Below are positions 19,131-31,960 of a DNA stretch of 64,000 bases, piece after piece. Source of the stretch: Mermis nigrescens (taxonomy: Eukaryota; Nematoda; Enoplea; Mermithida; Mermithidae); contig JAVLUZ010000154.1 of the NCBI GenBank assembly GCA_036768485.1, forward strand, positions 2,748,529 through 2,812,528, written 5' to 3'. The notes beneath the pieces were generated by a model, which saw only the letters and a list, made by a program, of their open reading frames with translations, was not told where the DNA came from and did not search any database. A program made the position numbers and the translations under genes. Every line of letters starts with the position of its first letter. The stretch's first letter is position 1.

Positions 19131-21817
19131 CGCATGAGCTCGATGAGTGTGTAGTGCACCGCACTTACACCACCCCTCTTAACAAAGAGGCCCTTTGGGG
19201 GAGCAACCCAAAGGGATCTCCGTGGGAATGCCTTCTTAATATTCTTTGACAGCTATTACTTTCATTTAGTGGAATTTTTTATGCTCTTTCTGAAACATGT
19301 ACCTTTGTTATTTTCTGTGAAAATTATCTTTGAAAGAGATATAATTAAAAAACTATCACAATGCATAGGAATAGGCACCTGTTGGACATTATGCAAAAAC
19401 AAGAAAAAGTAGATTTTTGTTGTGTAAAACACATCCAGGGATGCATTTTAAGAGCTGGAAAGGAATAAACCACTAAATTTTCTTATTAGAACTTTATTTT
19501 CCCTTCTTGAGTTTTTGTGATATTACTGTAAATAGGTCGATAAGTGCTTTTTCCTTACTAATCTATAACTCCTTGTAACAGTCCGTAGGGTTACAAGCTG
19601 GGGTCTGATACTTAATCCGACCCCCAGTAAGCCTCTTAGGGTACTAAGGATACAAATTCCTTGGCGAACCTGAAATCAGTTGTGCAAGGGTCCGATTCCG
19701 AATGTGATCCTAATAATTACTGTGAAAACGCACAGAACCAAAACGTTCCAGAGCCGAACGTAATCTTATTATTAGCTGTGAAATCGCACAGACCCGAAAA
19801 CGTTCTTTATCCACAACTGCTTACAGCTCACGGGATCCTAGGCTAACTTACTTACTTAACCCTCGGCAAAAGGTACATGTCATAACGCAATACATACCCG
19901 GCCTAAAAACCATTTGAAACTACCGGATCTCATTATTTTGACGATAAATAGAAAACAATTCTATGATGGAAAAAGCCAACAATATTTGAATCCTAACAAA
20001 CCGCAGTTCTGTCAGAGCAAGTTCCCTGTTTTCCTGTTTAATTGTTTGTTTGATTTTTGAAATTGCTTCTCTGGCATATTAAAGGTTTTTACCTCTACAA
20101 AGGCCCTTAAATAAGGTAAGGACACCTTCCACTATTAGGGGCAATTACTTCCCTAATGTCGATCTACGGCGCTGTATTAACTTTCAATTTACAGCCGGTA
20201 ATAACAAAAATAAGCTGCCGGGAAGAACACCGAACTGCAAACCGTACTATATCGTGTACTTTGAATGATAATAATCATAATCGTGAATCCAAACAATTCC
20301 ACGAAAACTGACGCACAAAATGTGACATATCATATACATAATTTTACATAGACACGAAACAGACACATAGGCACAAGAAATATACCTACGCTAGAAAGAA
20401 AAACGTGAAGATGTATGTACATGGTTAATAGTTGCATAATAATATCAATTCAGTGTTATCCTGCTCTCCATTAGGTCCCGGTTCCCATGCCCGTTTTTTA
20501 GTTGAAAAAGGTATATGTGTTTTGAAAATAAAAGAGGGGGACTTAAACCATGGAGCTGACAGCTTGGGCATCTCTAACGATGCCAGCTGCACAAAAATGG
20601 CATTAACTACAGTCGTCCTTTACATCCAAATCTATCAATATGTACCGAACCAAATACATGCATTAGCGCCACCATATCAAAGTCGCTAACAGCAGCAAAG
20701 TGAAAATGCGCTCCAAAAGCGCACAACAAATAGTGTTGCACGTGCTGCTACACTCCTGTAAATGTAGAGCCGCCTAATGTCTACAAAGAATCGACATAGG
20801 ACGGATACATTACCTTCGAGATTTACCTAGGTACGTAGGTACTTAAGTCTACGCTTAGTGCTGGCCCCGATCGCGCGGCTCTGGATGGCTTTCGATCTTT
20901 GGACCCTTACAGACCTTACGGCTTCGATCCCCTCAGCCCTAATATTGCTGGCTGCTTCTTGTCGGGTGATCTCAGCAGCTGCGCCCTAAGACCTAAGGCT
21001 ACCTACCTAGTCTCGGTATTTGCCGCGGAGGTCAGTTGACCTATCTCAAGCTCAAGTTGTTTATTTAACTTATTTTCAATCAGTGCCTGATCCGAAATGT
21101 TTTTGGTTCCTAATATGTGTAGCACGCTGAACTATGAAAACAACAACAACGAGCTCTACGCTGATCAATCATCCTTAAAGATTAAATAATATTTTTGATC
21201 AATTTTTGGCTTGAGAAATAAATTATGATTTCCGAATAAAATAAACTATCATACGAAATTTACCTATCAGTCCACTAAGATGGGTGGAAGTCCTCGACGT
21301 GGGTGTGTGGCCGACCTAACCCTCGGTATAACCAAAAACCACTGGGTAGGTTTTCTCTATTTTAATTCGACGCAGAATTCACGGCCTATAGCCGGACAAC
21401 AAAATACGCAAAAGAAAAACGAAAATGTACAGATTATACAATCGAACAACCGGCCAACGAAAAAACCAACAGCCAGACTAAACTACAACGTTAAGTACAC
21501 TGGCCTCAAGGACCATTACAGTAAATTAAACAAAGATCAAATTAACGTAATACTGATAAGCTTTTATCTCAGATCAAATGTTATCGATTACACAAGCGGT
21601 ATGCATGAAACAATTACTATTATCATACACTTAACTCTATGCTACCGGACAAGTATCTAAATGTTTTTTATTATTGAAAATTTGGGAAATAATGGGAAGA
21701 CCGAAGGCATAGCCCACAGTGCACTATCATAGATAGCTACTAGTATTGGCTATGTTATGGCTATCGCGAACTGCTAAGGCAGGTTCGCCTATACGTGTAA
21801 CTCTCGCAGTTACACAG

Positions 21818-21993
21818 GCACGTAGCTGGCCGTCTATTTTGGGGGGACCAACACCAATTTTGGGGGTCCGTCATCCAAAAAGGCCAAAATAGCACAAAAT
21901 AACGTTTAAAAAGTCCTATTTTTTTGGTTTTTCTCGAATTTCGATGGGGGGTCCAGAACCCTTCCCCCCATCATCCCCAGAGCTACGTGCCTG
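21818..21993. repeat. Small MITE with CAGGCACGTAGCT ends
   Basis: About 175 bp. Left end CAGGCACGTAGCTGG, right end AGAGCTACGTGCCTG, so 13 bp are inverted. The interior carries runs of G and C. No clear target duplication. Confidence 0.65.
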
Positions 21994-22267
21994 TAAGTCA
22001 CACCCTTTCTACCGAATAGTAATTTACCTAATGTTATCAGCGATATAATTGATAGTAATTATGAGCAAGCACATTATGCTTAGACCTAGTAGTAATTAAT
22101 TGAGCAGATTTATTTTATAAAAGATGTTGCTATTTGTGAAAGTATTGAAAATACATTTTATGGGTAACAAGTCTGGAAGTTTTGCATAAATAATTTCCGA
22201 AATTAATGTGTACTGTAATTTTTTTTCCAATTCCTTACTTATTCTATTCGTAGTAGTGATTAAAGGA

Positions 22268-24972
22268 ATGAAATGAATGAATGAATGAATGAAATAATTT
22301 ATTACTGAAACGCGACAATTACGAAAGATGTAAAAGAGTAATAAAACGTACGGTCAAAAGAATAAAAGCGTACAGCAAAAGGCGACGAGCGAGTCATGAA
22401 AATGACGATTTAAGCCCGCCCTATAATAAATTTGGATAAGTCGACATCAATTAATCTAGATTTGAATATATTCAAGTTAGGGAAGAGACTACAAAATCAG
22501 GTAGGTGATTCCAAACAGAGATATACTTATAGAAAAAGTCAAATTTTTGTAAATTAGAACGGACAAGAGGAACAACTAGCTTGAAACGATTTGTGCAGCG
22601 AGTAGTATTTTGATTAAGCACAAAAAAATCTGTCATGCAAAGACAAGATTTTTGACTAATAATTTGATACATCATACATAAGCAAATATGAAGGCGACGT
22701 AATTCTAATCGACACAAGTTAAGTTGGTTAAGGCGTTCGTCGTAAGAAAGAGGGCTATGATATCCAACTATGTATTTAGTAAATTTACGCTGAAGAGCCT
22801 CCAGCCTGTTGATATCACTAATATAAGAGGGGTTCCATAAAGCACAGGAATATTCAAGGATCGGTCTGACGTAAACAATGAAGGCCTTTACGAGATTATT
22901 TTTATCACGCGAAAAGAAGGATTTTCTAATTAAGATAGATCTCAAGAAAGCTTTCTTGATAATACTGTTGTAATGTTCCTTAAATTTCAGGTTGTGCGAA
23001 ATTAGCACTCCTAAATCGCGAACATAGACAGAATCGTTCGTAATAACTTGTGTATTGAGTGTATATGACAATTTAGGATTATTTTTGCCCAAATATAGGG
23101 CTGTGCATTTAGAATATGATATTGGTAAACAATTTCTGGTGGCCCAAATGGAAATTCTATCTAAATCGGTCTGAAGTGTTTGATAATTGCAGGAAAGATT
23201 GAATATTTTTAAGTCATCCGCGAACATAAAAGTCGAACTTAACAAGTTATCAAAGATATCATTTATAAAAATCAAAAACAACGTAGGTCCAAGAATGGAC
23301 CCTTGAATAACTCCACTTGTAACAGCGGCGTAATCTGAAAAACACTGATTAACGCGAACACACTGAATACGATTAGATAGAAAAGCTTTTAACCAATTAA
23401 ACAGGTGTTGTTGAATACCGTAACTAGTTAATTTAACAAGAAGTTTAGATATGTCGACTTTGTCAAAAGCTTTAGCAAAGTCTATATAAATAATATCAAC
23501 GGTTTCTTTACATTCCAGTGATTTAACCCAAGAATGTTTACAATTTAATAGTTGCAATTCGCAAGATTTATGTTTTTGGAAACCATATTGAAAAGGTGAT
23601 ATTAACTCATTTGTAGATAAATAAATTGATAGTTGAGTATTAATAATACTTTCCATTATCTTACAAGTTGAGCAACATAAAGAAACAGGACGATAATTTT
23701 CAGTTAATGAGGGGTCACCCTTTTTAATTATAGGTACAACGTAAGCCTCCCTCCAAATGTCTGGGATATCACCTGATAAAAAAGAAACAGTAAAAATACT
23801 GATAAGGGGTTTAAGAAGATAATAAGCTAATTTTTTAACAAAAAAGTTACTTAAACCATCAGGCGCTATCGAAGTCGAGTTTTTCATCTTAGCAATCGCC
23901 CGTGAGACATTATTTTCGTCAAAGACGATGTTTGAAATAGAAAAATCGCCCCGCTTCTGAAAAACAAAAGAATCGTTAGTATCATCATTGGTAAATACGG
24001 AAGAGAAGTAATGATTGAACATATTAGTTTTACAATGAAGATCAGTTACTACATTATTGTCAGTGGAAGTAATAGGTGGAATGCTTCGAGAATTATTTAA
24101 ACGATTATTTACAAATCTAAAAAAGGATTTCAGATCGTTATGTTGCAATAAATTACTTTCCTGTAAACAAAAATGATTATGAATTTCTTTGCGTAACATT
24201 TTACAATGATTACGATACCTTTGTTTGCATATAATTGTACGATATTTTTTGTATTTTTGCCATAAAAGCCGTTTTTTGGCAAATAATTTTCGTAAAACTT
24301 TAGGGTATGAAAATTTGGAGGGCTTTGCTTTAACTTTAGGAACAAAAGTAAAAATAAGAGGCCTTAAGACATTTAAAAATACATTATACATGTCGTTAAC
24401 ATTTAAACAAGTAGAAAAAAGATCAGGCCAAGAAATAGTAGAAAGAAAGCTACCAATACTAAAGTAGTCTGCTTTTTGAAAATTAAAGTGAGATTCTACA
24501 TAAGTAGTAGGTGGAGTTATCAGAGTTTCAAAAGATATAGAATTGTGGTCACTTGTGGAAAAGGAGGGTAGTACTTTAACATTAAAAACATTATTTGCTG
24601 CAAAAATAACATCAATGATATTTGTATCATGCGTTTGATCTAAAACTAATTGTGTTAATCCTGTAGACGAGAAACAGTCGTAAAACAATTCGTTAAGAGA
24701 ATTGGATGTAAAGGTACCTAAGGTCCAATCAATTTTAGGTAAATTGAAATCCCCTAGGATAATTACGGGATAAGAGCAATTATTTACCCATTCTATCAAG
24801 TTACAGATTCTTAAAGCATGATTTAAATCGTAGTGAGGAGGTCTGTAAATAAGAAGAAATCTAATTCTATCCTGACCATGGAAAAAATCAATAATTAAAG
24901 AGTCAGATATACTCAGTTCGTTAGGAACTTTAACAAAGCGAGCACTAAAATGTGATTTTACAAAGACAATGA
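22268..24972 (-). mobile_element. CR1-like LINE, copy 2 (5' truncated)
   Basis: Nearly base-for-base the same as copy 1 from the ATTC repeat tail through the endonuclease domain. It stops at about 24972 (after GACAATGA), where copy 1 continues. Differences are scattered single changes, suggesting recent activity. Confidence 0.93.
22472..24971 (-). pseudogene. LINE ORF2, copy 2
   Basis: Same endonuclease and reverse transcriptase as copy 1, including GDFN, SDHN and FADD. It lacks the first about 50 residues because of 5' truncation. A one-base deletion in the GGGG run near 22480 shifts the last codons, so the protein ends VVSSLT instead of reaching FIIGRA. The apparent start at 24991 is flanking sequence. 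Confidence 0.9.
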
Positions 24973-25435
24973 AGAAGTAAGTTTCATTCAAGCTCGGTTT
25001 GTTCGATCTGAAGAGGGAATAAATATCGCAGTTATATCTAGAAATGTATATATGTTGTCATGTGTGTCATTTAAAAACTCGTCGTCTTTTTTATCGATAG
25101 TTGCATCCTCTTTGTATTTGTGTGTTTTCCCGGACGTTTAAAAGCTTTGATTTGGAAAAAATGTGAATTGAAATGCAAGCATGAGACCAGAAGACAACGA
25201 ATTTAATTGCCCACAAGTAATGGGTGGTACCTACCGTACATGCACAGCATGGCAATTCTGGGAGAGGGTGAAATTATAACGTGCCTTTTTGGGTCCGAAA
25301 ATGATAGGTACCTACGCGTCAAAAACATCGTTTTTCAGCGTTTCTATCGATGCTCTAGAGCATAAAAACATTAGAAAAATTTTGACAAGAACAAGTCAAG
25401 AAAATATTTATTGGCCAGAAATACCTAATACATGA

Positions 25436-26290
25436 AATCTGGTGATGGTAGTTGGGGTGTGGGTAAAATCCGGAACCAGGACCAGAATCAGACTCAGGAC
25501 AAATGGGTAAAATCCGAACTAGGACCGGAACCAGACTCAGTACCAATGGGTGACATCCTGAACCAGGACCGGAACCAGACTTAGGACAAATGGGTGAAAT
25601 TCGGATAATCAATCAGGACAATGTATTAGATATGTAGGGTCGGACTGGCCGGTACGGGACAAATTGGGTAAAATCCGGACAATCAATCAGGACAATAACA
25701 AAATCAATACAATGGGAGTGGGGTAGTTCCGGAACTAGGCGAGGGTGTCCAAAGGGGGGGCTGATGGGGGTCCACAACCGCCACCAAAGTCCATGAGCCC
25801 CACTGAGGTTCACAAGCGCCGCCGGAGTTCACAAGCGCCACTGGGGTTCACAACCGCAACCAAGATCCATGAGCGCCACTGAGGTTCACAAGCGGCACCG
25901 GGGTTCACAAGCGCCACTGGGGTTCACAAGCGCCACCGGAGTTCACAAGCGCCACTGAGGTTCACAAGCGCCTAGTTCCGGAAACACCCCACTCTTATTG
26001 TATTGATTTTGTCATTGTCCTGATTGATTGTCTGGATTTTACCCAATTTGTCCCATACCGGCCAGTCCTACCCTACATATCTAATACATTGTCCTGATTG
26101 ATTGTACGGATTTTACCCAATTTGTCCGGTCCCGGCCAGTCGGACCCTCATATATCTTATACATTGTCCTGATCTTTCCATTGTCCTGATTGATTGTCCG
26201 GATTTTACCCATTTGTCCTGAGTCTGGTTCCGGTCCTGGTTCCGGATTTTACCCATTTGTCCTGAGTCTGGTTCCGGATTTTACCTTTTC
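25436..26290. repeat. Fold-back element with central tandem repeats
   Basis: Left arm 25436-25740 (GGTAAAATCCGGAACCAGG, ATCAATCAGGACAATG) is inverted against right arm 25970-26290 (TGTCCTGATTGATTG, CCTGGTTCCGGATTTTACC). Each arm is itself internally repeated. The spacer (25790-25975) is a tandem array of a 19-bp unit, GTTCACAAGCGCCACNGGG. The pair AATACAATGGGAGTGGGGTAG / CACTCTTATTGTATT marks the inner ends. No gene is supported. Confidence 0.8.
25790..25975 (+). repeat. 19-bp tandem array GTTCACAAGCGCCACNGGG
   Basis: Eight or nine copies with small changes form the loop of the fold-back element. Confidence 0.85.
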
Positions 26291-26544
26291 CCTGGTAGTT
26301 GGCCGTTTTTTCGAAAAAGAGGTTTTTTGGGATAGGGAGTTCATATTTGAAAGAATTAGGTGGCAGTCGGCATTCGGCATTTATAACCGAGTTACAGGCT
26401 GTTGAAGTTCACGTGCTTAAGGATAGGTGGAATGGGAAAAATTGGCGTTCAGGGTATTTTTTCAGTTTCAATTTGTGGCGACAGCTTTTTCGTAAGAGCA
26501 TTGTGTACGTAAGAGGGGTGTACGTAAGAGTAAGGGGTAAGGGG

Positions 26545-26755
26545 CGTACGTAAGGGGCGTACGTAAGAGCATTGTGCCTTACGCTCCTGGTACCATCGTA
26601 TTATCTGTTGCTTTATGCACATACTTTGTTTTATGCAGATTGTGTATTATGTTCACATTGACAATGCGTTTTTTACCTACTTTTTATGTGTTTTCTTTAA
26701 TACTTTTACCGAATAAATTTTCTTCTTCTTCTTCTTCTTCTTCTTCTTCTTGCGG
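26545..26755 (+). repeat. LINE 3' UTR fragment with (TTC)n tail
   Basis: GGGGCGTACGTAAGAGCATT, then AATAAATTTTCTTCTTC and a TTC microsatellite at 26719-26751. It resembles the 3' UTR after the LINE fragment ending at 28770 (GGGGCGTAAGTAAGAGCAGT ... GAATAAATTG + TTG repeats). Confidence 0.65.
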
Positions 26756-26759
26756 TTTC

Positions 26760-27030
26760 AGATTGGTGCCAGCATACGTGGGCAGCAAGAAAATTCTGGG
26801 GGGGGTGCAAGATTTTCTAAAGGTCAAAAAATGGCCTTAAAAATGGTGGTATGGCGTAAAAAACACCATTTTTTCGACGTTTCTCATCAAGCAATATCCA
26901 TTGGCATCAAAAAATTGCGAAAAAAACGAAAAAATTTTCAAAAAATTGAATTCTGGGGGGCTATTTCGATTTCTGGGGATTTAGTTTCTGAGGGGGTGCA
27001 TACCCCCCAAATTCCTCACGCCCAGATGTG
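26760..27030 (+). repeat. Repeat X copy
   Basis: GGGGGGTGCAAGATTTTCT, ATGGCGTAAAAAACACCAT, TTGGCATCAAAAAATTGCG and the CACGCCCAG end. Short frames here are artefacts. Confidence 0.8.
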
Positions 27031-27714
27031 GTTGCAAGACATTAGCTAAGCCTAAGGCATAAATGGCCCATGCGCTGGCATCAATGTGAATGCACATAAC
27101 TAAGCCGAAGCCTAAGACAGTGGTAACCCCACTCAGTCAAAGTCCCCCGACGCTTCGGAGACTAATCCGAAACATTCCCAAAGGCACAGCTTACTTTTCG
27201 CGTATCCTTAAGCACATGAACTTCAACACAGGGAACGACCGAAGCTTCCGAGGCCGAAGCATTTTTTCAAGGCAGTTTTTTATTCGCATTAAAATTTAGA
27301 CAATGTGCAATATAACTCTAACCACAGACGACGCCATTTAGCTCAATTCATCTTCTAGTCACTTAAAGTTTTGTTAAAAATATGCTCACAACAGTAACTT
27401 TAACTATATAAACAGCAAGCAACCATGTACTAAGAACAAAAGCTGACTCATCTGAGCATTGTATCCGCTCCGCATCTGTTTCATTTTTAGAAAAGTTCGA
27501 CTATAAATGAATCACTAGCGATCGCTAAAATGACGAGACACTTAAGGGAAAAGCCACACCTTTATTATTACATGTCTCACAAACGAAGGCATGCCTTTGT
27601 TTACTCGAAATTCCAACGCCATCTTTTGTACTTGTTGTATATCGTGTGTCTACTGTGTACCAGTGTTTTTTTAAACAATTTTCGTTTGTACATGTACAAA
27701 GATGATCCCTAAAA

Positions 27715-27990
27715 GTCTTTGTACATTTTGTACATATAACTTTTTGTGTACTATATATAGTACAGTAACGATTTTAGTGTGGTAAAACAGGGTTTTTGAT
27801 CTTTGGTAGTGTATTTTAGCTAATTTCTGGGTTTCTGACGCCAAAAATTACTAAAAATGGTTTCAAAACGGCTCAAAGCGCCCAAAAATTTGACATTTTT
27901 TCATTTTAAATGCAAATTTTGCTATTTTAAAGATATATAGGACAAAAAAACACTCATTTCGGCGCGAAGCGCAGAAAATTTTGGTATTCT
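27715..27990 (+). repeat. Hairpin repeat fragment (TTTTGTACAT / GGCGCGAAGCGC family)
   Basis: Contains TTTGTACATTTTGTACATA, AATTTCTGGGTTTCTGACG and, at the right, CGGCGCGAAGCGCAG. It is the inverse of the units in 33900-35040. Confidence 0.75.
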
Positions 27991-28770
27991 TATCACATAT
28001 AAATGATTTCTATCTTTCTACTGACACACTTTGTGTAAAAGATTTGGGTGTTTTTCTGAATTCTAATTTATCGTCCAGATCTCATTGTGAATATATTGTG
28101 AAAAAAGGCATGCAGTTAAGCAATCTGATCTTGCGTAGTTTTATTTCTAAAGACAGATTATTACTTGTCAAGGCCTTCATTACTTACGTTCGACCAGTGC
28201 TTGAATATTGCTGTGTTTCGTGGAGTCCTTACCTGCTGTGTGATTTCACCTCCGTCTAACGGGTTCAAAGAAGGTTTACGAAACGAATTTTTAGTGATAA
28301 AAATTTGACATATGCTGCAAGATTACACGAACTTGGTCTGGACACTCTTGAACTAAGACGCCTCCATAACGACCTAACATTAGCCTTTTCTATTATCAAA
28401 TGTCAAGCTCTTCCTTTCAAGGATTTCTTCACAATTAATTTAAATTCTAATCGAGCAGCAAATTCTTGTAAACTTCTCGTCAATCATGTAAATAAAAATT
28501 GCAGAAAATTTGATTTTTGCAATCGAATAATTCCTATCTGGAACTCTCTACCTGAACAGATTATAAGTGCTCCAAATAGACACGTTTTTCTGACTAAACT
28601 TAAAAGATTAAACCTTTCTAAATTTCTTAAAGGGGCGTAAGTAAGAGCAGTTTTTCCTATTGCCTTGTTTTGTCTTTCATGTATTTTCATTTTCGTTCAT
28701 TCGTCTTATCCATGTATGTTAATATTTTCTTTCGACTTAGCGAATAAATTGTTGTTCTTGTTGTTGTTGA
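27981..28770 (+). pseudogene. Third LINE fragment, ORF2 C-terminus
   Basis: Reads VKDLGVFLNSNLSSRSHC, VKAFITYVRPVLEYCCVSW, a stop at 28258, then FTKRIF and LELRRLHNDL through LSKFLKGA at 28640. The 3' tail is GAATAAATTG followed by TTG repeats. 5' truncated against a hairpin repeat. Confidence 0.85.
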
Positions 28771-28794
28771 ATGATACACCTTTTTATAGTTTTT

Positions 28795-29065
28795 GTCTTC
28801 CCAAAAATCTTTGTACATTTTGTACACACAAATTTTTGGGTACTGAAATATGGTACAGTAGCAATTTTAGTGTAGTAAAAACGGAGTTGTTCGCCTTTTG
28901 GCAGTGTATTTTACCTAATTTCTGGTTCTCTAAGGGCAAAAGTCATTAAGGATCGTCTTAAAACGGCGCGAAGCGCCGAAAAATTTGACATGTTTCCTTT
29001 TGAAATGTAATTTCTGTCATTATAAAGATATGTAGAACACACAATTACTCATTTCGGCGCGTAGC
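28795..29065 (+). repeat. Hairpin repeat unit
   Basis: Same family as 27715-27990: TTTGTACATTTTGTACAC, TATGGTACAGTAGCAATTTT, then two hairpins GGCGCGAAGCGCC (28964) and GGCGCGTAGCGCC (29054). Confidence 0.75.
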
Positions 29066-29369
29066 GCCGAAAATTTTGCGAATTTCAGACCTTTCTTGCA
29101 ATTCTCGTCTTAATCTCTATTTGCTTTTATGTCTACCTTACTTCTACAAATTTGAGTATCAGCATGAAAATTTGGAATCAATTAATTGTTTTCATAATCC
29201 TCCAAGAATTTCAGGCTTTATTCCTAATATTTTTATATATTCAGGATAGTAAATCTGGTGATGATCAATACGTGTTAGCTGCTGATATAGAAGAAATGTC
29301 TAATAATAAAATCAGTGCTACTGAAGAGAATTAATTGTGCTTTTGAATAAAATTTTTGCAATGAATGCA

Positions 29370-30767
29370 TAGGCGTAGCCAGGGGGCGTGGGGGCATATG
29401 CCCCCCCCCGAAAATTTTTCCTAAAATTTTGTTGATTTTTCTAGTGTAATAACTGTGTCCAGAAAATTGAGTTCTAAAAGGCAAAAACGTCAAATTTTTC
29501 AGGCGCTTTGCGCCAAGTCATTATTATATTTATTGTCATATAGATCCAATGAGTTAAAGAGCTTTAATTAGCTAGAATAATCCAGTAATTCACATCGCTT
29601 TAGTATTTTGATGCTATATTTGTTCGTTGAATGAAACTGCGCATACTTGTTGAGCATATAGCAAAAGTGCGAAAATGATTGCATACCAGTTTTGTCTATT
29701 CTTTTCTTTTTTAAGTCTTTCTTTAGAAGGATACATAATCCTATTATAAATAATATGGGATGGTCAAATTTTCTTATGTTTTTGCGCATTTTCTTGTTCT
29801 CATGAACTACAATAAGGCCACAAATGGGCCTGAAAACGGTAAGAACAAAATTTTCATTGATCCATCTTTCTATATCTTATTGGCAGCGGCCCGTTGCTGC
29901 GCTATATACTTAGCAGAGGTCGAAAAACGCATTTCAGCTCAAAAATCTTTTACAATGTAGGAGTGTTTTTGGGCTTAATTCAGAACCGAGATTTGGCTAA
30001 TTTTGCGACGTTAGTATTTACCATTAATGTATTTTTTTACAAAATTTTCCGGGGTCCTGCCCTGGATCCCGCTGGGGGCGCTTGGGCGCTCCACCACAGA
30101 CCCTCCAGTCGTAAAATCTCGTAGAACATGTGCAACGAGATTTTCGGGAAGACAAAAAGGTAAAAGGGTTAGGAATTTTTAAAACTTTCCGGCGCTTCTC
30201 TCCGGAATTCGTTTGTCTCTTCTGTATGATTTAAGCGGTATAAATGGAGTTCAAAGAGCAAAAACGTGAAAATTTTCCGGCGCATAGCACCCCTGGTTAT
30301 TGTTCTTTTTTTGCAAAGCTCCAGCATTGCGTTTAGAAGCCTAGATCAGGCAAAATATCTACTTACTAAGTTAGTAACTCGCAGTTTAGAAGCTTAGAGT
30401 GTCAATATTGTTTTGTACAAAGTTGATAATTTTTAGTATTCACAGAGCTGCAAAATATTAAGAACGGTAAAAAAATTAGTAAATTCCTTGGTGCTTTGCG
30501 TTACTTATGATTTCCGAACAGTTTTTAATAAAAAGGCCGTAAATTCTACATGAATACGGTAAAGATTTTAAAAGTTTTTGGCGCTTCGCGCCACTTCACA
30601 CTTTTGTATTTTTGATCATCAGAAACCGATAAATTAGCTAGGATACACTATTAAAGGTCGAAAAACTCAGTTTTACTATAGTTACATAACGGAACTGGCA
30701 TTCAATGCAAAAGTAGTCCTAAAAAATTTTTTGTGTATTCCCCGAACCAAAATCCTGGCTACGCCTC
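29370..30767. mobile_element. Hairpin-array MITE with AGGCGTAGCCAGG ends
   Basis: Left end TAGGCGTAGCCAGGGGG, right end CCTGGCTACGCCTC, inverted over about 13 bp. The flanks TGAATGCA (29362-29369) and TGAATGAA (30768-30775) could be an 8-bp target duplication with one change, which would suit a hAT-type element. The interior has no transposase but carries GGCGC-hairpin motifs near 29502, 30191, 30281, 30489 and 30581. Confidence 0.65.
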
Positions 30768-30897
30768 TGAATGAATGACAATGTTTTATTACTTCATATT
30801 TACTCCTGAAACATAATCAAGCTTAACTGTCATAGTTATGGCTCAATTCGCAATTCATTCTTCGTACTAGTCAGAATTAGACTAGAGAATTTACAGA

Positions 30898-30990
30898 TTC
30901 GGCCTTCGGCCGATGCTTCGGCCGAAGCCGAAGCAAGAGCTGGCCGAAGCTTCGGCTTCGGCCGAAGCAAAATTTTGGAGCTTCGGTCGT
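30898..30990. repeat. CGGCCGAAGC palindromic array
   Basis: Repeated GGCCGAAGC/GCTTCGGCC blocks in both orientations, able to form long hairpins. The flank to its right (TAACTCGGTGAATAATGCC ... CTTTCAAATATGA) is inverted relative to 26340-26400. Confidence 0.75.
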
Positions 30991-31117
30991 TTACTGCTGT
31001 CAACAGTCTGTAACTCGGTGAATAATGCCGCCCGCCACCTAATTCTTTCAAATATGATCTCACCGCAATAAAGTCAGTTAGAAAATGTCCTTGTCGTACG
31101 AAATCGAAAGACTACCA

Positions 31118-31960
31118 TCATCTGCAAATTACCCTAAAATAGCGACTGAACGAAAGGACATACAGATCACGGACTGTGATACAACTATAGGTATGCCCCG
31201 ACAATAAAATTGTAAAATCAATATTTAGCAGCTCTTTTGTGAACAAACCAACGTTAGGAGAAGCGACGACATGGTCAGTTAACTTGTTCCAAATTTTTAA
31301 ATACCTACCTATCTTGGGAAAAGTCGTTGAGGTGAGCATTGGAACGGACAACTGGTAACATAAGTTTATAACAATTTTTGGCTCGAGCGACGTTGGAACT
31401 AAAAATAAAAAATTCATTATCATCAATACAAGATAAACCGTTAATAATTTGATACATGAGACATAGACATATGTGAAGATGACGAAGTTCTAAAGAAGAT
31501 AGGTTCGTGATCTAAAAATGTTGGTTCTTGCGTTTAAGTATTATATTCGGCCTATAGTAGAGTATGCTCCAACTGTATGGAGCCCTCATTTACTGTCTGA
31601 TATCAACACGGTAGAACGGGTACAGCGAAAATTTACTGATTTATGGGATTTACCTATTCACGAACCAAAAGTCAAGTTCTCTATCTAGGTAATAATAATC
31701 AAAAAGTTGTTTATAGACTAAGTGGGGAAATTATTTCTAGTGATAACCTGTTTGTCCGTGATTTAGGAGTTTTGATTTCCCAAAATTTAAAATTCAAGGA
31801 ACATTATAATTCTTCGATAAAAAAGCTTTCTTTAGATGCATTATAATACGCAAATCATTTTTTTAGCGTGATATATGTAACCTTGTTAAAGCTTATATTT
31901 GTTATGTTAGACCTTTATTAGAGTACTGTTGCAGTGTATGGAACACACATTCCCATAGGG
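31118..31960. pseudogene. Mosaic of LINE 3' fragments
   Basis: Minus strand 31118-31515: a LINE C-terminus (LELRHLHICLC, then PKIGRYLKIWNKL, then a GHT-like end). Plus strand 31515-31640: KYYIRPIVEYAPTVWSPHLL and RVQRKFTD, as in the 9.7-10.6-kb family. Plus strand 31640-31950: QVLYLGNNNQK, FVRDLGVLISQNLKFKEHY and YVRPLLEYCCSVWN, as in the main family. Three pieces from different insertions joined together; none can work. Confidence 0.8.

Larger units (their letters stand above)
18168..22267. other. Mostly unassigned region between Merlin and LINE copy 2
   Basis: I find no convincing exon. Contents seen: a 34-bp tandem repeat (18975-19130); a paired hairpin CCCTTTGGGGGAGCAACCCAAAGGG-like stretch near 19190-19216; a short frame at 19661-19846 made of two imperfect copies of one about 70-bp unit; a GC-richer block at 20830-21030 with an open minus frame but no motif; a 126-codon plus frame at 21280-21660 without a recognised domain; and a MITE at 21818-21993. 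Confidence 0.5.

Noticed and set aside
18944..19164. Repeated SLFGWAF-type peptide frames
   Set aside because: Translation of the 34-bp tandem repeat. No domain and no splice or start support.
20830..21030. GC-richer block with an open minus frame (EITRQEAASNIRAEG)
   Set aside because: No start, no splice sites that fit and no recognised motif. Not called as a gene.
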